64,000 nucleotides of DNA from Mycolicibacterium setense. Its GTDB lineage: Bacteria > Actinomycetota > Actinomycetes > Mycobacteriales > Mycobacteriaceae. The notes below the pieces were generated by a model. That model did no database searches. It saw only the letters and a program-made list of their open reading frames with translations, and had not been told where the DNA came from. The DNA is taken from contig NZ_JTJW01000010.1 of NCBI RefSeq assembly GCF_000805385.1, positions 248,001 through 312,000 of the forward strand, given 5' to 3'. Shown here in pieces: positions 1 to 8,229 of this stretch. Position 1 is the first letter of the stretch, and the number at the start of each line of letters is the position of its first letter. The translations under genes were made by a program, and so were the position numbers.

Positions 1-1
1 C

Positions 2-697
2 GTGACGCCCGATGCGACACACCGCGTCACGTCGGTGGTGGACTCGACACCCGTGGCGAAGGGGGCGACAGTCGACGAGTTCTGGCAATGCCCGGAGGTG
101 GTCCGCACCTACCAGAAGCCCGACCTGGAGCCGATCATGATCGGTCCCGAGCAGGCACAGACGCTCGTCGGCGCCGACAATCTCAGTACTACCGGCCCTG
201 ACACCAACAGCGACACCGCACCCGCAAACGGGCAGCCCACGTCGAAAGGTTGTGTACCCGAAGGAGATCCGGCCGCACTCCCCGCGGCGCTGCCGCCGTA
301 TCCGGAAGGCATTGCCGCGACGCGGGAACGCGAGATCGCGGGCGGCGAAGCATCCAAGCGGGTGCGGTTGCAGCAACGGGTGATGATCTTCCCTGACCCC
401 TCAGCGGCCGAAAATTTCATGGCCGCCGTGCAGGATCACTGGGGATATTGCACGGGCAAGACCATCGCGGTACATCGACAGGGGCAGGCTCAGCCACGCA
501 CCCTCGGCGCGCGCGTGGTGCAAAACAGCGTTCTGTCAGTGACGGATTCAGCGCCATCGAGTTCAGTCGCCGACTGCGCCCACGCCCTGGCCGCCAAATC
601 CAATATCGTCGTCGCGGTCGACCTGTGTGGCGCCGAGGAGCCGGCTCAGGCGGCCGCGGTCGCCTTCGACGTGCGTAAACGTATTCCCACCGACTAG
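2..697 (+). CDS. PknH-like extracellular sensor domain protein (5' truncated)
   Basis: The reading frame is open to the left edge, so the GTG at base 2 is probably an internal codon and the true start, with any signal peptide or lipobox, lies outside the window. The C-terminal half carries the pattern of the mycobacterial PknH C-terminal sensor family: a phenylalanine-centred stretch (FPDPSAAENFMAAV, about residues 133-146) followed by W..C (DHWGYC), with further cysteines spaced as in that disulphide-stabilised extracellular fold. Such proteins are usually secreted or lipid-anchored and have no known enzymatic role. It ends convergently with the oxidoreductase; the two stop codons overlap (694-697). 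Confidence 0.7.
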   Translation: MTPDATHRVTSVVDSTPVAKGATVDEFWQCPEVVRTYQKPDLEPIMIGPEQAQTLVGADNLSTTGPDTNSDTAPANGQPTSKGCVPEGDPAALPAALPPYPEGIAATREREIAGGEASKRVRLQQRVMIFPDPSAAENFMAAVQDHWGYCTGKTIAVHRQGQAQPRTLGARVVQNSVLSVTDSAPSSSVADCAHALAAKSNIVVAVDLCGAEEPAQAAAVAFDVRKRIPTD

Positions 698-1611
698 GGC
701 AGCGTGGCCGCCACCGTCCACAGCGCGGCCAAATCCTGCGGCTCGGTCCGGATCGGGCTGAGCGCCACATCGGTGGCCCCGGCGTCGAGATAGCTCTGCA
801 ACTGTGCGCGGACTTGCTCCGCCGTCCCGACCGCCGCCAGTTCGGCGACACCGGAAACCTGTTCGCGGGCAATCACTTTCTGATATGACGGAATGGACTC
901 ATAGAACGCCAGCTGTTCGGCGGCCGTGGCACGGGCCGCGTCCGCATCATCGTCGACGAGTACCGGCACCATGGCCACCACCTTCGGCTGCGGCCGGCCC
1001 GCCGCCGATGCCGCCTCGGTGATCGTCGGCACGATGAACTCTCCCACCGTTCGCGGGCCCGCGAGATACGGCAACGTCCCGTCGGCCAATTCACCTGTCA
1101 CCCGAAGGGCTTTCGGCCCCATCGCGGCGACGTACACGGGGACCGGGGTGCCACCGGGCACGTCGACGGGCCACTCGGGACTCGCGGTGAACGCGGCCCC
1201 ATGGAAGTCGACCGCACGATCGTCGAAGATTGCGCGCAGCACCTGGAGGTGCTCCCGCAATCGCCCCACCGGATCGGCCCACACCGTCCCGAAGGCCTGG
1301 TGCTCGGGTGCATGCGAGCCCAGACCGAGCCCCAGCGTGAAGTTGCCGTGCGTGCCCGCCTGCGCAGTCTGCGCGGCAGAAGCCACCAGCAGTGGATGCC
1401 GCGGATTGAGCGGCACCACCGACGTGCCCACACCGAGACCGGGGACCGCGGCCCCGATCAACGCGGCCAGGGTGATGGCATCGGCATCGAAGCGTTGGGC
1501 CAGCCAGATCTGGCGGACACCGGCCGCATACGCGGTGCGCGCCTGTGAGATCGCGGCGTCGACGAGGTTGGGGGCGGACGGGTCGGGGGCGAGGACTACT
1601 CCGGTCGGCAT
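694..1611 (-). CDS. LLM-class F420-dependent oxidoreductase (TIGR03620-like)
   Basis: A luciferase-like monooxygenase-fold protein of about 305 residues. The N-terminus (MPTGVVLAPDPSAP), an early IWLAQRFDAD segment, a GTSVVPLNPRHPL strand and a LGLGLGSHAPEHQAFG loop are typical of mycobacterial coenzyme-F420-dependent oxidoreductases, which act in the cytosol as TIM-barrel dimers. The substrate cannot be deduced. The frame extends 19 codons upstream to another ATG at 1668. I prefer 1611 because the family's first beta strand begins right there, but neither start has a convincing ribosome-binding site. The gene is convergent with the sensor-domain gene and lies downstream of the SRPBCC gene on the same strand, separated by about 80 bases. 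Confidence 0.8.
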   Translation of the reverse strand: MPTGVVLAPDPSAPNLVDAAISQARTAYAAGVRQIWLAQRFDADAITLAALIGAAVPGLGVGTSVVPLNPRHPLLVASAAQTAQAGTHGNFTLGLGLGSHAPEHQAFGTVWADPVGRLREHLQVLRAIFDDRAVDFHGAAFTASPEWPVDVPGGTPVPVYVAAMGPKALRVTGELADGTLPYLAGPRTVGEFIVPTITEAASAAGRPQPKVVAMVPVLVDDDADAARATAAEQLAFYESIPSYQKVIAREQVSGVAELAAVGTAEQVRAQLQSYLDAGATDVALSPIRTEPQDLAALWTVAATLP

Positions 1612-1693
1612 ACCGGCACCAACCGCCCGGCCAGTCCGGGCTATTCCGTTCTGCTCACGCTGCGCCATACCGGCGACAAGCCGGAAGAGTTGA

Positions 1694-2137
1694 TCACGAC
1701 CGCCGTGAACGGCTCATGACGCGCTGCCGCAGGCGCTCGATGGCCACGTCGAGGACGAGTGTCCGTGCGCGCTTGACGAGGAACTCCGGGATCGGCATCG
1801 CGAGGTCGACGATGACGTCGAACCGCACCCGGGTCCTGTCCACCTCCGGGGTCAGGTTGTATTCGACGTGCTGCCCGCGCTGCTGCATGTTGGGTTCGGC
1901 ATCCCACACCATCCAGTGGTCGCCCCAATGGAATTCGAGCAGCTCTTTGTCGGTGATGCCCAGCAACCGCATCGTCGCCCTGACGTGGTGCGGCTTGCCG
2001 TCGGGGTAGCGGTCGATGACCTTGACGCGACGGTGCAGTGCAGACCAGGACGGCAGCGCGTCGACATCGGCGAGCACCTCCATGATCGCCTCCGGCGAGG
2101 CGTCGAAGACCTCCTCGCGTGATGCCCGTACGGCCAT
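1694..2137 (-). CDS. SRPBCC (START-like) family protein, copy A
   Basis: A 147-residue single-domain protein of the SRPBCC/polyketide-cyclase-like superfamily, with a helix-grip fold that binds a hydrophobic ligand. Family features seen are the N-terminal EVFDASPEAIMEVLADVDALPSW-type segment (given here only as key positions), a charged mid-strand region ending HWMVWD, and the C-terminal long helix. It is a paralogue of the protein at 7406-7846: both share the ASPE/ATPQ start, W-S at about residue 30, V.FDI.VDL.-P-P and a Lys/Arg-rich end. The longer frame to 2194 adds 19 unconserved residues, so I start at MAVRAS. M. tuberculosis has similar genes beside pdc and far (Rv0854/Rv0856/Rv0857). 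The function is not established. Confidence 0.85.
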   Translation of the reverse strand: MAVRASREEVFDASPEAIMEVLADVDALPSWSALHRRVKVIDRYPDGKPHHVRATMRLLGITDKELLEFHWGDHWMVWDAEPNMQQRGQHVEYNLTPEVDRTRVRFDVIVDLAMPIPEFLVKRARTLVLDVAIERLRQRVMSRSRRS

Positions 2138-2212
2138 ATCACCGAATGTAGCGACCCGGGCCGCCAAAGGTCGGCATTTGGCGGCCGACAGCAAACACCG
2201 AAACGGCTGGGC

Positions 2213-3085
2213 TCAGCCTCGCGCGACGATCACCGGTGTGGTCGAGGAATTGACGACCGCGGAACTTACCGACCCGAGCAGCAGTCCGGTGAATCCGCCG
2301 CGTCCGCGATTGCCGACCACGACCAGCTGCGCGGTTTCGGCCTGGGCCAGCAGTTGCCGGGCCGGCTTGTCGGGCATGACCACGCGCCGCACCACGACGT
2401 CGGGATACCGCTCGCCCCACCCGGCCAACTGCTCGGCAAGCGCCCGCTCGGCATCCGCGCTCAGGTCTCCCCACTTCATATCGGGAAACTCGGAGTTCAG
2501 ATCGGTCCAGGTGTGCACCACCACGAGCTCCACACCACGGCGCGACGCCGCGTCGAAGGCGATCTCGGTGGCGAACTCGGAGGCGCGCGATCCGTCGACC
2601 CCGACCACCACTGGCCCCTCCGACGGATAGTCGTTCTCAGGGATCACGGCGACCGGTCCGTGGGCATGAGCCGCGAGACTCGAGCTGACCGATCCGAGCA
2701 ACCGGCGTCCCCATTTGCTCAGACCACGGGAACCCACCGCCACCAGATCGGCATGCCGCGAGTAGTCGATCAGGGTGGCAACCGCATGCCCGGGAACCGC
2801 TTTCGCGATGATCCGAGGCTCCTGATGGCCGGCGATGGTGGTGACAGCGACGCGGCGCGCGGCATCGAGCACCTCCTGGCCCTGCTGATCCTGGTAGTCC
2901 CAATAGTCCTGGGGCAACGCGACATCCAGCCAGATCGGTGACGCAGCGCCCGGCAGCGCGTTCACCAGCGTGAGCCCCACGCCCCGCAACACGGCCTCGC
3001 GCGCGGCCCAGGCGACTGCCGCGTCCGACGACGCCGATCCGTCAACTCCGACGACGATGCCGTGCCGTACGTCGTGATCACTCAT
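2213..3085 (-). CDS. universal stress protein, two Usp domains
   Basis: A 290-residue cytosolic protein with two tandem Usp domains (about residues 9-145 and 155-290). Each begins with an IVVGVDGS/VVVGVDGS strand and ends with the ATP-binding G-x2-G-x9-G(S/T) type motif (VGSRGLSKWGRRLLGSVS and VGNRGRGGFTGLLLGSVS). This is the ATP-binding class of mycobacterial tandem Usps, many of which are induced by hypoxia or NO. Its start codon overlaps the end of the next Usp gene (3078-3085), so the two are co-transcribed from upstream of 3980, where a DosR-like palindrome sits. Confidence 0.92.
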   Translation of the reverse strand: MSDHDVRHGIVVGVDGSASSDAAVAWAAREAVLRGVGLTLVNALPGAASPIWLDVALPQDYWDYQDQQGQEVLDAARRVAVTTIAGHQEPRIIAKAVPGHAVATLIDYSRHADLVAVGSRGLSKWGRRLLGSVSSSLAAHAHGPVAVIPENDYPSEGPVVVGVDGSRASEFATEIAFDAASRRGVELVVVHTWTDLNSEFPDMKWGDLSADAERALAEQLAGWGERYPDVVVRRVVMPDKPARQLLAQAETAQLVVVGNRGRGGFTGLLLGSVSSAVVNSSTTPVIVARG

Positions 3086-3980
3086 CCGAATCTCCTTGTG
3101 CCGCGCGGCAGATGATCACCGGCACGGGGCTGTGGTGTAGCAGGTTGAGACTCGTCGAGCCCAGCAGCACACCGGCCAGTGCGTTGCGGCCCCTGGACCC
3201 GACCACCACGAGTCCGGAGTCGTCGACATGTTTCAGCAGCGCCTTGCCGGGCGAGTCCGGCTCGATGAAGCACTTGGCATCGACGCCCGGGTGGCGCTTG
3301 TTGTGACCGCCGACGGTCTCGGTAAGGGCGGCCAGTTCGGCGGACTCCACGCCATCCCAGTCGATCAGCAGCGGGATGGTGACACCGGTCTCGGCCGGTG
3401 CGGCCAAGGACAGCGAGCGCACCGCGTGGACCGCCAGCCCGAACTGATCGGCGAACTCGAATGCCGTCGCAAGCGCGGCCTGCGCAGCTGCACTGTCATC
3501 GACGCCGACCACCACGGGCCCATCCCCCGGCACGAGCCGGTCTCCGCGGAAGGCAACCACCGGGCACGCGGCCCGGGTGGCAACCGACAGCGCCGTCGAC
3601 CCGAGCAGCAGCGCCGCGGCCGGGGTCACCGTCTTACCGCCGAGAACGACGAGACGCGCGTCGGCTCCGGCGTCGATCAGTACCTGATCGGCGGGTTCGT
3701 TGAACGAGACCGTGGACACCGCCAGCTCGGGCTGGCCGTCACGCACGGCCTGCTCAGCGGCCTTGAGGAACGCGTCCGCCATATCGCGCTGGTACGACAT
3801 CATCGCTGCGGTGAATGCCGCCGCGGTCTGGGTCAGGTTGCGGCCGACGGACGGCAGTGCGTGCACGATGCGCAGCGGCACGCCGAACCGCGCCGCGACC
3901 GCGCCGGCCCAGCGTGCCGCGGCGAGCGCACCGTCGCTGCCGTCGATTCCAACCACTACGGGTGCGTTCGAGGAAGTCAC
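3078..3980 (-). CDS. universal stress protein, two Usp domains (first gene of pair)
   Basis: A 300-residue tandem Usp. Domain 1 opens with VVVGIDGSDGALAAARWAG and domain 2 with VVVGVDDSAAAQAALATAFE. The second ATP loop (VGSRGRNALAGVLLGSTS) is intact, while domain 1 has a divergent LGGKTVTPAAALLLGSTA loop, so nucleotide binding there is less certain. It is the promoter-proximal gene of a two-gene unit, overlapping its partner by 8 bases. A DosR-box-like sequence lies 33-52 bases before the ATG. In M. tuberculosis several tandem Usps (Rv1996, Rv2005c, Rv2623) belong to the DosR regulon, so induction under hypoxia is a reasonable inference. Confidence 0.92.
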   Translation of the reverse strand: MTSSNAPVVVGIDGSDGALAAARWAGAVAARFGVPLRIVHALPSVGRNLTQTAAAFTAAMMSYQRDMADAFLKAAEQAVRDGQPELAVSTVSFNEPADQVLIDAGADARLVVLGGKTVTPAAALLLGSTALSVATRAACPVVAFRGDRLVPGDGPVVVGVDDSAAAQAALATAFEFADQFGLAVHAVRSLSLAAPAETGVTIPLLIDWDGVESAELAALTETVGGHNKRHPGVDAKCFIEPDSPGKALLKHVDDSGLVVVGSRGRNALAGVLLGSTSLNLLHHSPVPVIICRAAQGDSDE

Positions 3981-4012
3981 ACCCTCATCGTGGCTGCTGC
4001 GCGTCGCAATGG

Positions 4013-4032
4013 CCAGGGACCAAAGACCCTGG
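4013..4032 (-). promoter_or_regulatory. DosR-box-like operator upstream of the usp pair
   Basis: The sequence CCAGGGACCAAAGACCCTGG is an imperfect palindrome. Its central 14 bases match the published DosR (DevR) core GGGACTWWAGTCCC at 12 of 14 positions. It lies 33-52 bases upstream of the start of the usp gene at 3980, a typical activator position, in a 59-base intergenic gap between that gene and the CoA-transferase gene. Binding is inferred from sequence only. Confidence 0.65.
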
Positions 4033-4039
4033 CTGCCTG

Positions 4040-5122
4040 TCAGCTCCAGCCGATGTCGGCGATGTCGGTGCTCGACTGCGGTGGCCGTCCGGGTGCGGCC
4101 GGCGAGGTCCGGGAGAACCTCGGAGCAGGGGCGGCCTGCGCGACACCGTCGACGGTGACCAGCGTCGACCGGGCCTGGAGATGCTCGCTCTCGGCGGCCT
4201 CACCCCAGGTGAGCACCGGCGTCACACAGGCGTCGGTGCCGGCGAAGATCTCGGTCCACTCCGCCCGGGTCTTGGTGGCGAACCGCTCAGTGAAGATGGC
4301 CCGCATCTCGTCGTAGCGCGTGAGCTCGAACTGGCCCGGGATCTCGCCGGGGTCCAGGCCGAGACCGGCGACCAACTGTGCGAAGAACTGCGGCTCTATG
4401 GACCCGACCGCCATGTAACCGCCGTCGGAGGTCTCGTAGGTCCGGTAATACGGGGCGCCGCCGTCGAGCAGGAACGACTCACGTTCGTCGCGCAACGATC
4501 CGGTGGCCCGCATGGTCCACATCATCTGCGACAGCATGCTGACCCCGTCGACCATCGCGGCGTCGATCGCCTGCCCCTTACCGGAGCGCTCCCGCTCGAA
4601 CAGCGCGGTGACGATGCCGATCACGACGAGCATCGAGCCGCCGCCGAAATCCGCGACGAGATTGAGCGGGGCCACCGGCGGGCGGTCGCGGTAGCCGATG
4701 GCCGATAGGGCGCCCGTCTGTGACAGGTAATTGATGTCGTGGCCGGCGGTGGTGGCCAGCGGGCCGTCCTGGCCCCAGCCGGTGATCCGGGCGAAGATCA
4801 GCCGCGGGTTCACGGCCTCGCACTCGGCGGGACCGATACCGAGGCGCTCACAGGTTCCGGGCCGGAAGCAGTCCAAGAGCACGTCGGCCTTGGCGACCAG
4901 ATCCAGTAGCTTGCCCGGCTCGGCCTTGACGTCGAGGTCCACGATGCGCTTGCCGCGGTGCAGCAGGTCGACGTTCTCGGCCGGCATGGTCAGCCCACCC
5001 GGTCGGCGCACCCGCACGACGTCGGCGCCCAGGTCCGACAGCATCATCGCGGCGTGCGGCCCGGGGCCGATGCCTCCGAGTTCGATAACTCGCACTCCGG
5101 CGAGCGGTCCGGTATTGGTCAT
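4040..5122 (-). CDS. far: family III CoA-transferase / alpha-methylacyl-CoA racemase-like
   Basis: A 360-residue member of the CaiB/BaiF family III CoA-transferases, closest in context to M. tuberculosis far (Rv0855). The N-terminal GVRVIELGGIGPGPHAAMML segment, LGADVVRVRRPGG, the nucleotide-contact DCFRPGTCERLG and the conserved GHDINYLSQTGAL catalytic region are all visible, the last being the area that holds the proton-transfer His/Asp of the racemase. The likely role is racemisation of 2-methyl-branched acyl-CoA thioesters in lipid or cholesterol side-chain breakdown. The frame begins at a GTG at 5131, but the ATG at 5122 gives the family N-terminus. It is divergent from the decarboxylase gene, with only 17 bases between the two starts. 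Confidence 0.88.
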   Translation of the reverse strand: MTNTGPLAGVRVIELGGIGPGPHAAMMLSDLGADVVRVRRPGGLTMPAENVDLLHRGKRIVDLDVKAEPGKLLDLVAKADVLLDCFRPGTCERLGIGPAECEAVNPRLIFARITGWGQDGPLATTAGHDINYLSQTGALSAIGYRDRPPVAPLNLVADFGGGSMLVVIGIVTALFERERSGKGQAIDAAMVDGVSMLSQMMWTMRATGSLRDERESFLLDGGAPYYRTYETSDGGYMAVGSIEPQFFAQLVAGLGLDPGEIPGQFELTRYDEMRAIFTERFATKTRAEWTEIFAGTDACVTPVLTWGEAAESEHLQARSTLVTVDGVAQAAPAPRFSRTSPAAPGRPPQSSTDIADIGWS

Positions 5123-5139
5123 GCGAGGCACACTAAAGG

Positions 5140-6807
5140 ATGAGCGAAAACCCCTACACCGTCGGCGACTACCTACTCGACCGGCTCGCAGAACTCGGGG
5201 TCACCGAGGTCTTCGGCGTTCCCGGCGACTATCAGCTGGAATTTCTCGACCACATACTGGACCACCCGACGCTTCGGTGGGTCGGCGGCGCGAACGAACT
5301 CAACGCCGGCTACGCCGCCGACGGCTACGGCCGGCTGCGTGGCATGGCCGCACTGGTCACCACATTCGGGGTCGGCGAGCTGTCGGCGGCCAACGCGATC
5401 GCGGGCAGTTACGCCGAGCATGTGCCGGTGGTGCACATCGTCGGCGCGCCGTCCAAGGATTCCCAGGGTGCGCGCCGGATCGTGCATCACACACTCGGTG
5501 ACGGCGACTTCGAGCACTTCCTGCGGATCAGCCGCGAAATCACCTGCGCCCAGGCCAATCTGGCGCCCGCGACGGCGACCCGTGAGATCGACCGCGTGCT
5601 CTCAGAGGTGCGCGAGCAGAAGCGGCCCGGCTACCTGTTGCTCGCCACCGACGTGGCCAGGTTCCCCACCGAACCTCCCGCCGCGCCGCTGCCCCGCTAC
5701 ACCGGCGGCACGAGTCCCCGGGCGCTGTCGATGTTCACTGCCGCCGCCGCCGAGCTGATCGGGAAACATCGGCTGACCGTGCTCGCCGATTTCCTGGTGC
5801 ACCGACTGGACTGCGTCGACGAACTCAACGCGCTGCTGGCGGCCGACACCGTCGGCCACGCCACCCTGATGTGGGGCAAGAGCCTCGTCGACGAGAGCTC
5901 ACCGAACTATCTGGGCATCTATGCCGGTGCGGCCAGCGAGGATTCGGTGCGCGAGGCGATCGAGGACGCGCCGGTGCTGGTGACCGCCGGCGTGTTGTTC
6001 ACCGACATGGTCAGCGGATTCTTCAGCCAGCGTATCGACCCCGCGCGCACCATCGACATCGGTGTCAACCAGAGTGTGGTGGCCGGACAGGTCTACGCCC
6101 CACTGGACATGGCGGCCGCGCTCGGCGCCCTCACGGCGATCCTCAGCGAGCGCGGCGTCACGTCACCGGCGCTGCCCCCGCTGCCCGCCCGGCTTCCTGT
6201 CGAGCCACCGGGCCGGGACACCGCGCTGACTCAGGAAGCCCTGTGGGACAGGCTTTCTCAGGCACTGACCCCCGGCAACGTGGTGCTCGCAGATCAGGGT
6301 ACGTCGTTCTACGGGATGGCCGGACACCGGTTGCCCTCGGGGGTGACGTTCATCGGCCAACCTCTCTGGGGCTCCATCGGTTACACACTGCCCGCCGCGC
6401 TCGGCGCCGGGCTCGCCGATCGCCTGCGCCGCACGGTGCTGCTGATCGGCGACGGCGCCGCCCAGCTGACCATTCAGGAACTCGGTGCGTTCGGCCGCGA
6501 GGGCCTGGCCCCTGTCGTGGTGGTGGTCAACAATGACGGTTACACCGTGGAACGCGCAATCCATGGCGTCACAGCCGAATACAACGATATCGCCGGGTGG
6601 CGCTGGACCGAGCTGCCCGCAGCGCTCGGCGTCCCCGATGCACTCACGTTCCGGGTCAGCACCTTCGGGGAGCTCGACGATGCCCTGACCAGGGCCGCGG
6701 CCGCGCGCGATCACATGGTGTTCGTCGAGGTGATGCTCGGCCGGATGGACATCCCGCCCCTGCTGACCGAGTTGGCGCAGTCCGCCTCGGACGCCAATTC
6801 GAGCTAG
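5140..6807 (+). CDS. pdc: thiamine-diphosphate alpha-keto acid (indolepyruvate-type) decarboxylase
   Basis: A 555-residue ThDP enzyme with the usual three domains: an N-terminal pyrimidine-binding domain (VGDYLLDRLAELGVTEVFGV; catalytic Glu in GGANELNAGYAADG), a central domain, and a C-terminal PP-binding domain with the GDG...NN motif (GDGAAQLTIQELGAFG ... VVNNDGYTVER). It corresponds to M. tuberculosis pdc (Rv0853c), a broad-specificity 2-oxo-acid decarboxylase that forms aldehydes from phenylpyruvate, indolepyruvate or branched-chain keto acids. An AAAGG sequence directly before the ATG gives very tight spacing. Its promoter must overlap the start of the divergent CoA-transferase gene. Confidence 0.9.
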   Translation: MSENPYTVGDYLLDRLAELGVTEVFGVPGDYQLEFLDHILDHPTLRWVGGANELNAGYAADGYGRLRGMAALVTTFGVGELSAANAIAGSYAEHVPVVHIVGAPSKDSQGARRIVHHTLGDGDFEHFLRISREITCAQANLAPATATREIDRVLSEVREQKRPGYLLLATDVARFPTEPPAAPLPRYTGGTSPRALSMFTAAAAELIGKHRLTVLADFLVHRLDCVDELNALLAADTVGHATLMWGKSLVDESSPNYLGIYAGAASEDSVREAIEDAPVLVTAGVLFTDMVSGFFSQRIDPARTIDIGVNQSVVAGQVYAPLDMAAALGALTAILSERGVTSPALPPLPARLPVEPPGRDTALTQEALWDRLSQALTPGNVVLADQGTSFYGMAGHRLPSGVTFIGQPLWGSIGYTLPAALGAGLADRLRRTVLLIGDGAAQLTIQELGAFGREGLAPVVVVVNNDGYTVERAIHGVTAEYNDIAGWRWTELPAALGVPDALTFRVSTFGELDDALTRAAAARDHMVFVEVMLGRMDIPPLLTELAQSASDANSS

Positions 6808-6832
6808 CCCGGCGACGCGCGACATCGGAATC

Positions 6833-6848
6833 GAGTAGGTCACTACTC
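6833..6848. promoter_or_regulatory. small inverted repeat upstream of the Hcp-like gene
   Basis: GAGTAG-GTCA-CTACTC is a perfect 6-base inverted repeat with a 4-base spacer, 66 bases before the Hcp-like start and 25 bases after the pdc stop. It has no T-tract, so an operator is as likely as a weak hairpin. No regulator can be assigned. Confidence 0.3.
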
Positions 6849-6914
6849 TATGCGGCGCCGCGCCCCCTGGATGGAATGGCAGTTGTATCGCCTACCTCAC
6901 AGGGAGAACGTCCG

Positions 6915-7391
6915 ATGTCGACAGAAATCTTCGCGAAAATTGGTGACATCAAAGGTGAATCGGTCGATATCAGGCATCCCGACGAGATCGATGTGGTGTC
7001 GTTCTCGTGGGGTGTCGCCAACAGCGCCACCGCGGCACCGGGTGGCGGTGGCGGCGCGGGCCGGCCGACGTTTCAGGATCTGCTGTTCGTCCACGCCATC
7101 GACAGCGCCACACCCGAACTGCTGCTCACCTGTGCCACCGGGCGGCATCTGCCACAGGCCACGATCAGTCACCGCAAGGTCGGCGAAACCCAGGACTATC
7201 TGACCGTCAAGCTCTCCGATGTGACCGTCACCGCCGTCGCCCAGAGCGGCGCCGAGGTTCAGCCATACACCGAAACGGTGAGTCTGCGGTTCGGGAAGGT
7301 CGACCTGCTGTACCGACGGAGGCGCCCGGACGGCTCCTTGGACGAGGGCAGGCACTTCATCTTCGACGTGCGAACCAACCAGCCCGGCTGA
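6915..7391 (+). CDS. Hcp-family (type VI tube-like) protein, orphan
   Basis: A 158-residue protein whose whole length follows the Hcp1 family: STEIFAKIGDIKGES at the start, DEIDVVSFSWGV, a glycine-rich loop (PGGGGGAGRPT), FQDLLFVHAIDSATPELLLTCATG, KVGETQDYLTVKLSDVTV, and ETVSLRFGKVDLLY near the end. In Gram-negative bacteria Hcp forms hexameric rings stacked into the type VI tube. No other type VI component lies nearby, and mycobacteria are not known to have such a system, so the role here is unknown (a ring-forming scaffold or a secreted protein are options). The start is chosen at ATG 6915, with AGGGAG 8 bases upstream; the longer open frame is not conserved. Confidence 0.88.
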   Translation: MSTEIFAKIGDIKGESVDIRHPDEIDVVSFSWGVANSATAAPGGGGGAGRPTFQDLLFVHAIDSATPELLLTCATGRHLPQATISHRKVGETQDYLTVKLSDVTVTAVAQSGAEVQPYTETVSLRFGKVDLLYRRRRPDGSLDEGRHFIFDVRTNQPG

Positions 7392-7405
7392 CCGCGCCCG
7401 GAGGC

Positions 7406-7846
7406 TCAGCCCTTCTTGACCTTGAGCACCTGCTTGCGCAGACCCTCGGTCGCGGTTTCCACGCCGCCCTTCATGGTCCGCTTCAGGATGAAGCCCGGCA
7501 GTGGCACCGACAGGTCGATCGTGATGTCGAACCGAACCTTGGTCTTGTCGCCGTCGGGGGTCAGGGTGTAGCTGGCGTCCTGAGCCTTGAGTTGCCCGGC
7601 GCTCACCAGCGTCCAACTGACCTTGTTCTCGCCCCAGGTGTATTCGATCACCTGCTCGTCGGTCAGCCCGGCGGCCTTCACCGTCATCTTGACCTGCTTG
7701 GGCCGGCCATCGTCGTAGCTCTCGAGGATCTCGGCGCGCTGGTATTGCGGCGACCAGCTCGGTGTCGCCTCGACGTCGGCGACAACGTCGAGGATCTCCT
7801 GCGGGGTCGCCTCGATGACTACTTCACGGGAATCGCTGGTTGCCAT
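7406..7846 (-). CDS. SRPBCC (START-like) family protein, copy B
   Basis: A 146-residue helix-grip protein, paralogous to the one at 1694-2137. It opens with SREVVIEATPQEILDVVADV, has SWSPQYQRAEIL, the ENKVSWTLVSAG strand, VRFDITIDLSVPLPGF, and ends in a Lys-rich helix (KQVLKVKKG). Members of this actinobacterial clade are assumed to bind lipid-like ligands; no activity is established. Copies A and B bracket the usp-far-pdc-hcp block, in keeping with the several copies found around pdc/far in M. tuberculosis. The gene is convergent with the Hcp-like gene (14-base gap) and diverges from the zinc-finger gene with about 32 bases between the starts. Confidence 0.87.
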   Translation of the reverse strand: MATSDSREVVIEATPQEILDVVADVEATPSWSPQYQRAEILESYDDGRPKQVKMTVKAAGLTDEQVIEYTWGENKVSWTLVSAGQLKAQDASYTLTPDGDKTKVRFDITIDLSVPLPGFILKRTMKGGVETATEGLRKQVLKVKKG

Positions 7847-7866
7847 GCGGCGAGATTACTCGGCGC

Positions 7867-7872
7867 TAGGCT
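7867..7872 (+). promoter_or_regulatory. -10 element, leaderless promoter of the zinc-finger gene
   Basis: TAGGCT lies 6 bases before the ATG at 7879. This is the TANNNT plus 6-8 base arrangement of mycobacterial leaderless transcripts; no ribosome-binding site is present. Confidence 0.45.
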
Positions 7873-7878
7873 CAGGAT

Positions 7879-8226
7879 ATGAGCAATGCCGTCGATCCGA
7901 CCGCTCGTCCCAGCGGACCCGGATGTGCGGAGTGCACGGCCGCGGGTGGCTGGTGGGTACACCTGCGGCGTTGTGCGGCGTGCGGGCACATCGGGTGCTG
8001 CGATGATTCGCCTGCCCGTCACGCGTCGGCGCACTGGGGCGAAAGCGGACATCCGATCATCCGCTCGTTCGAACCGGGCGAGGACTGGTTCTGGAACTTC
8101 GAAACCAACGAGTACTACGACGGGCCCGAGCTCGCCCCGCCGCAGCATCATCCGAAAGATCAGCCGGTGCCGGGCCCGAAAGGCCGGGTGCCGCGGGACT
8201 GGGCCGAACAGTTGCGGAACCGTTAG
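7879..8226 (+). CDS. UBP-type zinc finger protein
   Basis: A 115-residue protein that is essentially one ZnF-UBP domain. Zinc ligands are visible as CAEC (residues about 16-19), CAACGHIGCCDD (about 33-44) and the following H...H set (ARHASAHWGESGHPI), with the family WFWNFETNEYYDG stretch after it. In eukaryotes this fold binds the ubiquitin C-terminus. In actinobacteria, which have Pup but not ubiquitin in most species, the ligand is unknown. It appears leaderless. It is convergent with the FAD oxidoreductase, with 3 bases between the stops. Confidence 0.9.
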   Translation: MSNAVDPTARPSGPGCAECTAAGGWWVHLRRCAACGHIGCCDDSPARHASAHWGESGHPIIRSFEPGEDWFWNFETNEYYDGPELAPPQHHPKDQPVPGPKGRVPRDWAEQLRNR

Positions 8227-8229
8227 CCG

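Noticed and set aside
6915..7391. A type VI secretion locus
   Set aside because: Only the Hcp-like gene is present; no sheath, baseplate, spike or ATPase gene lies nearby.
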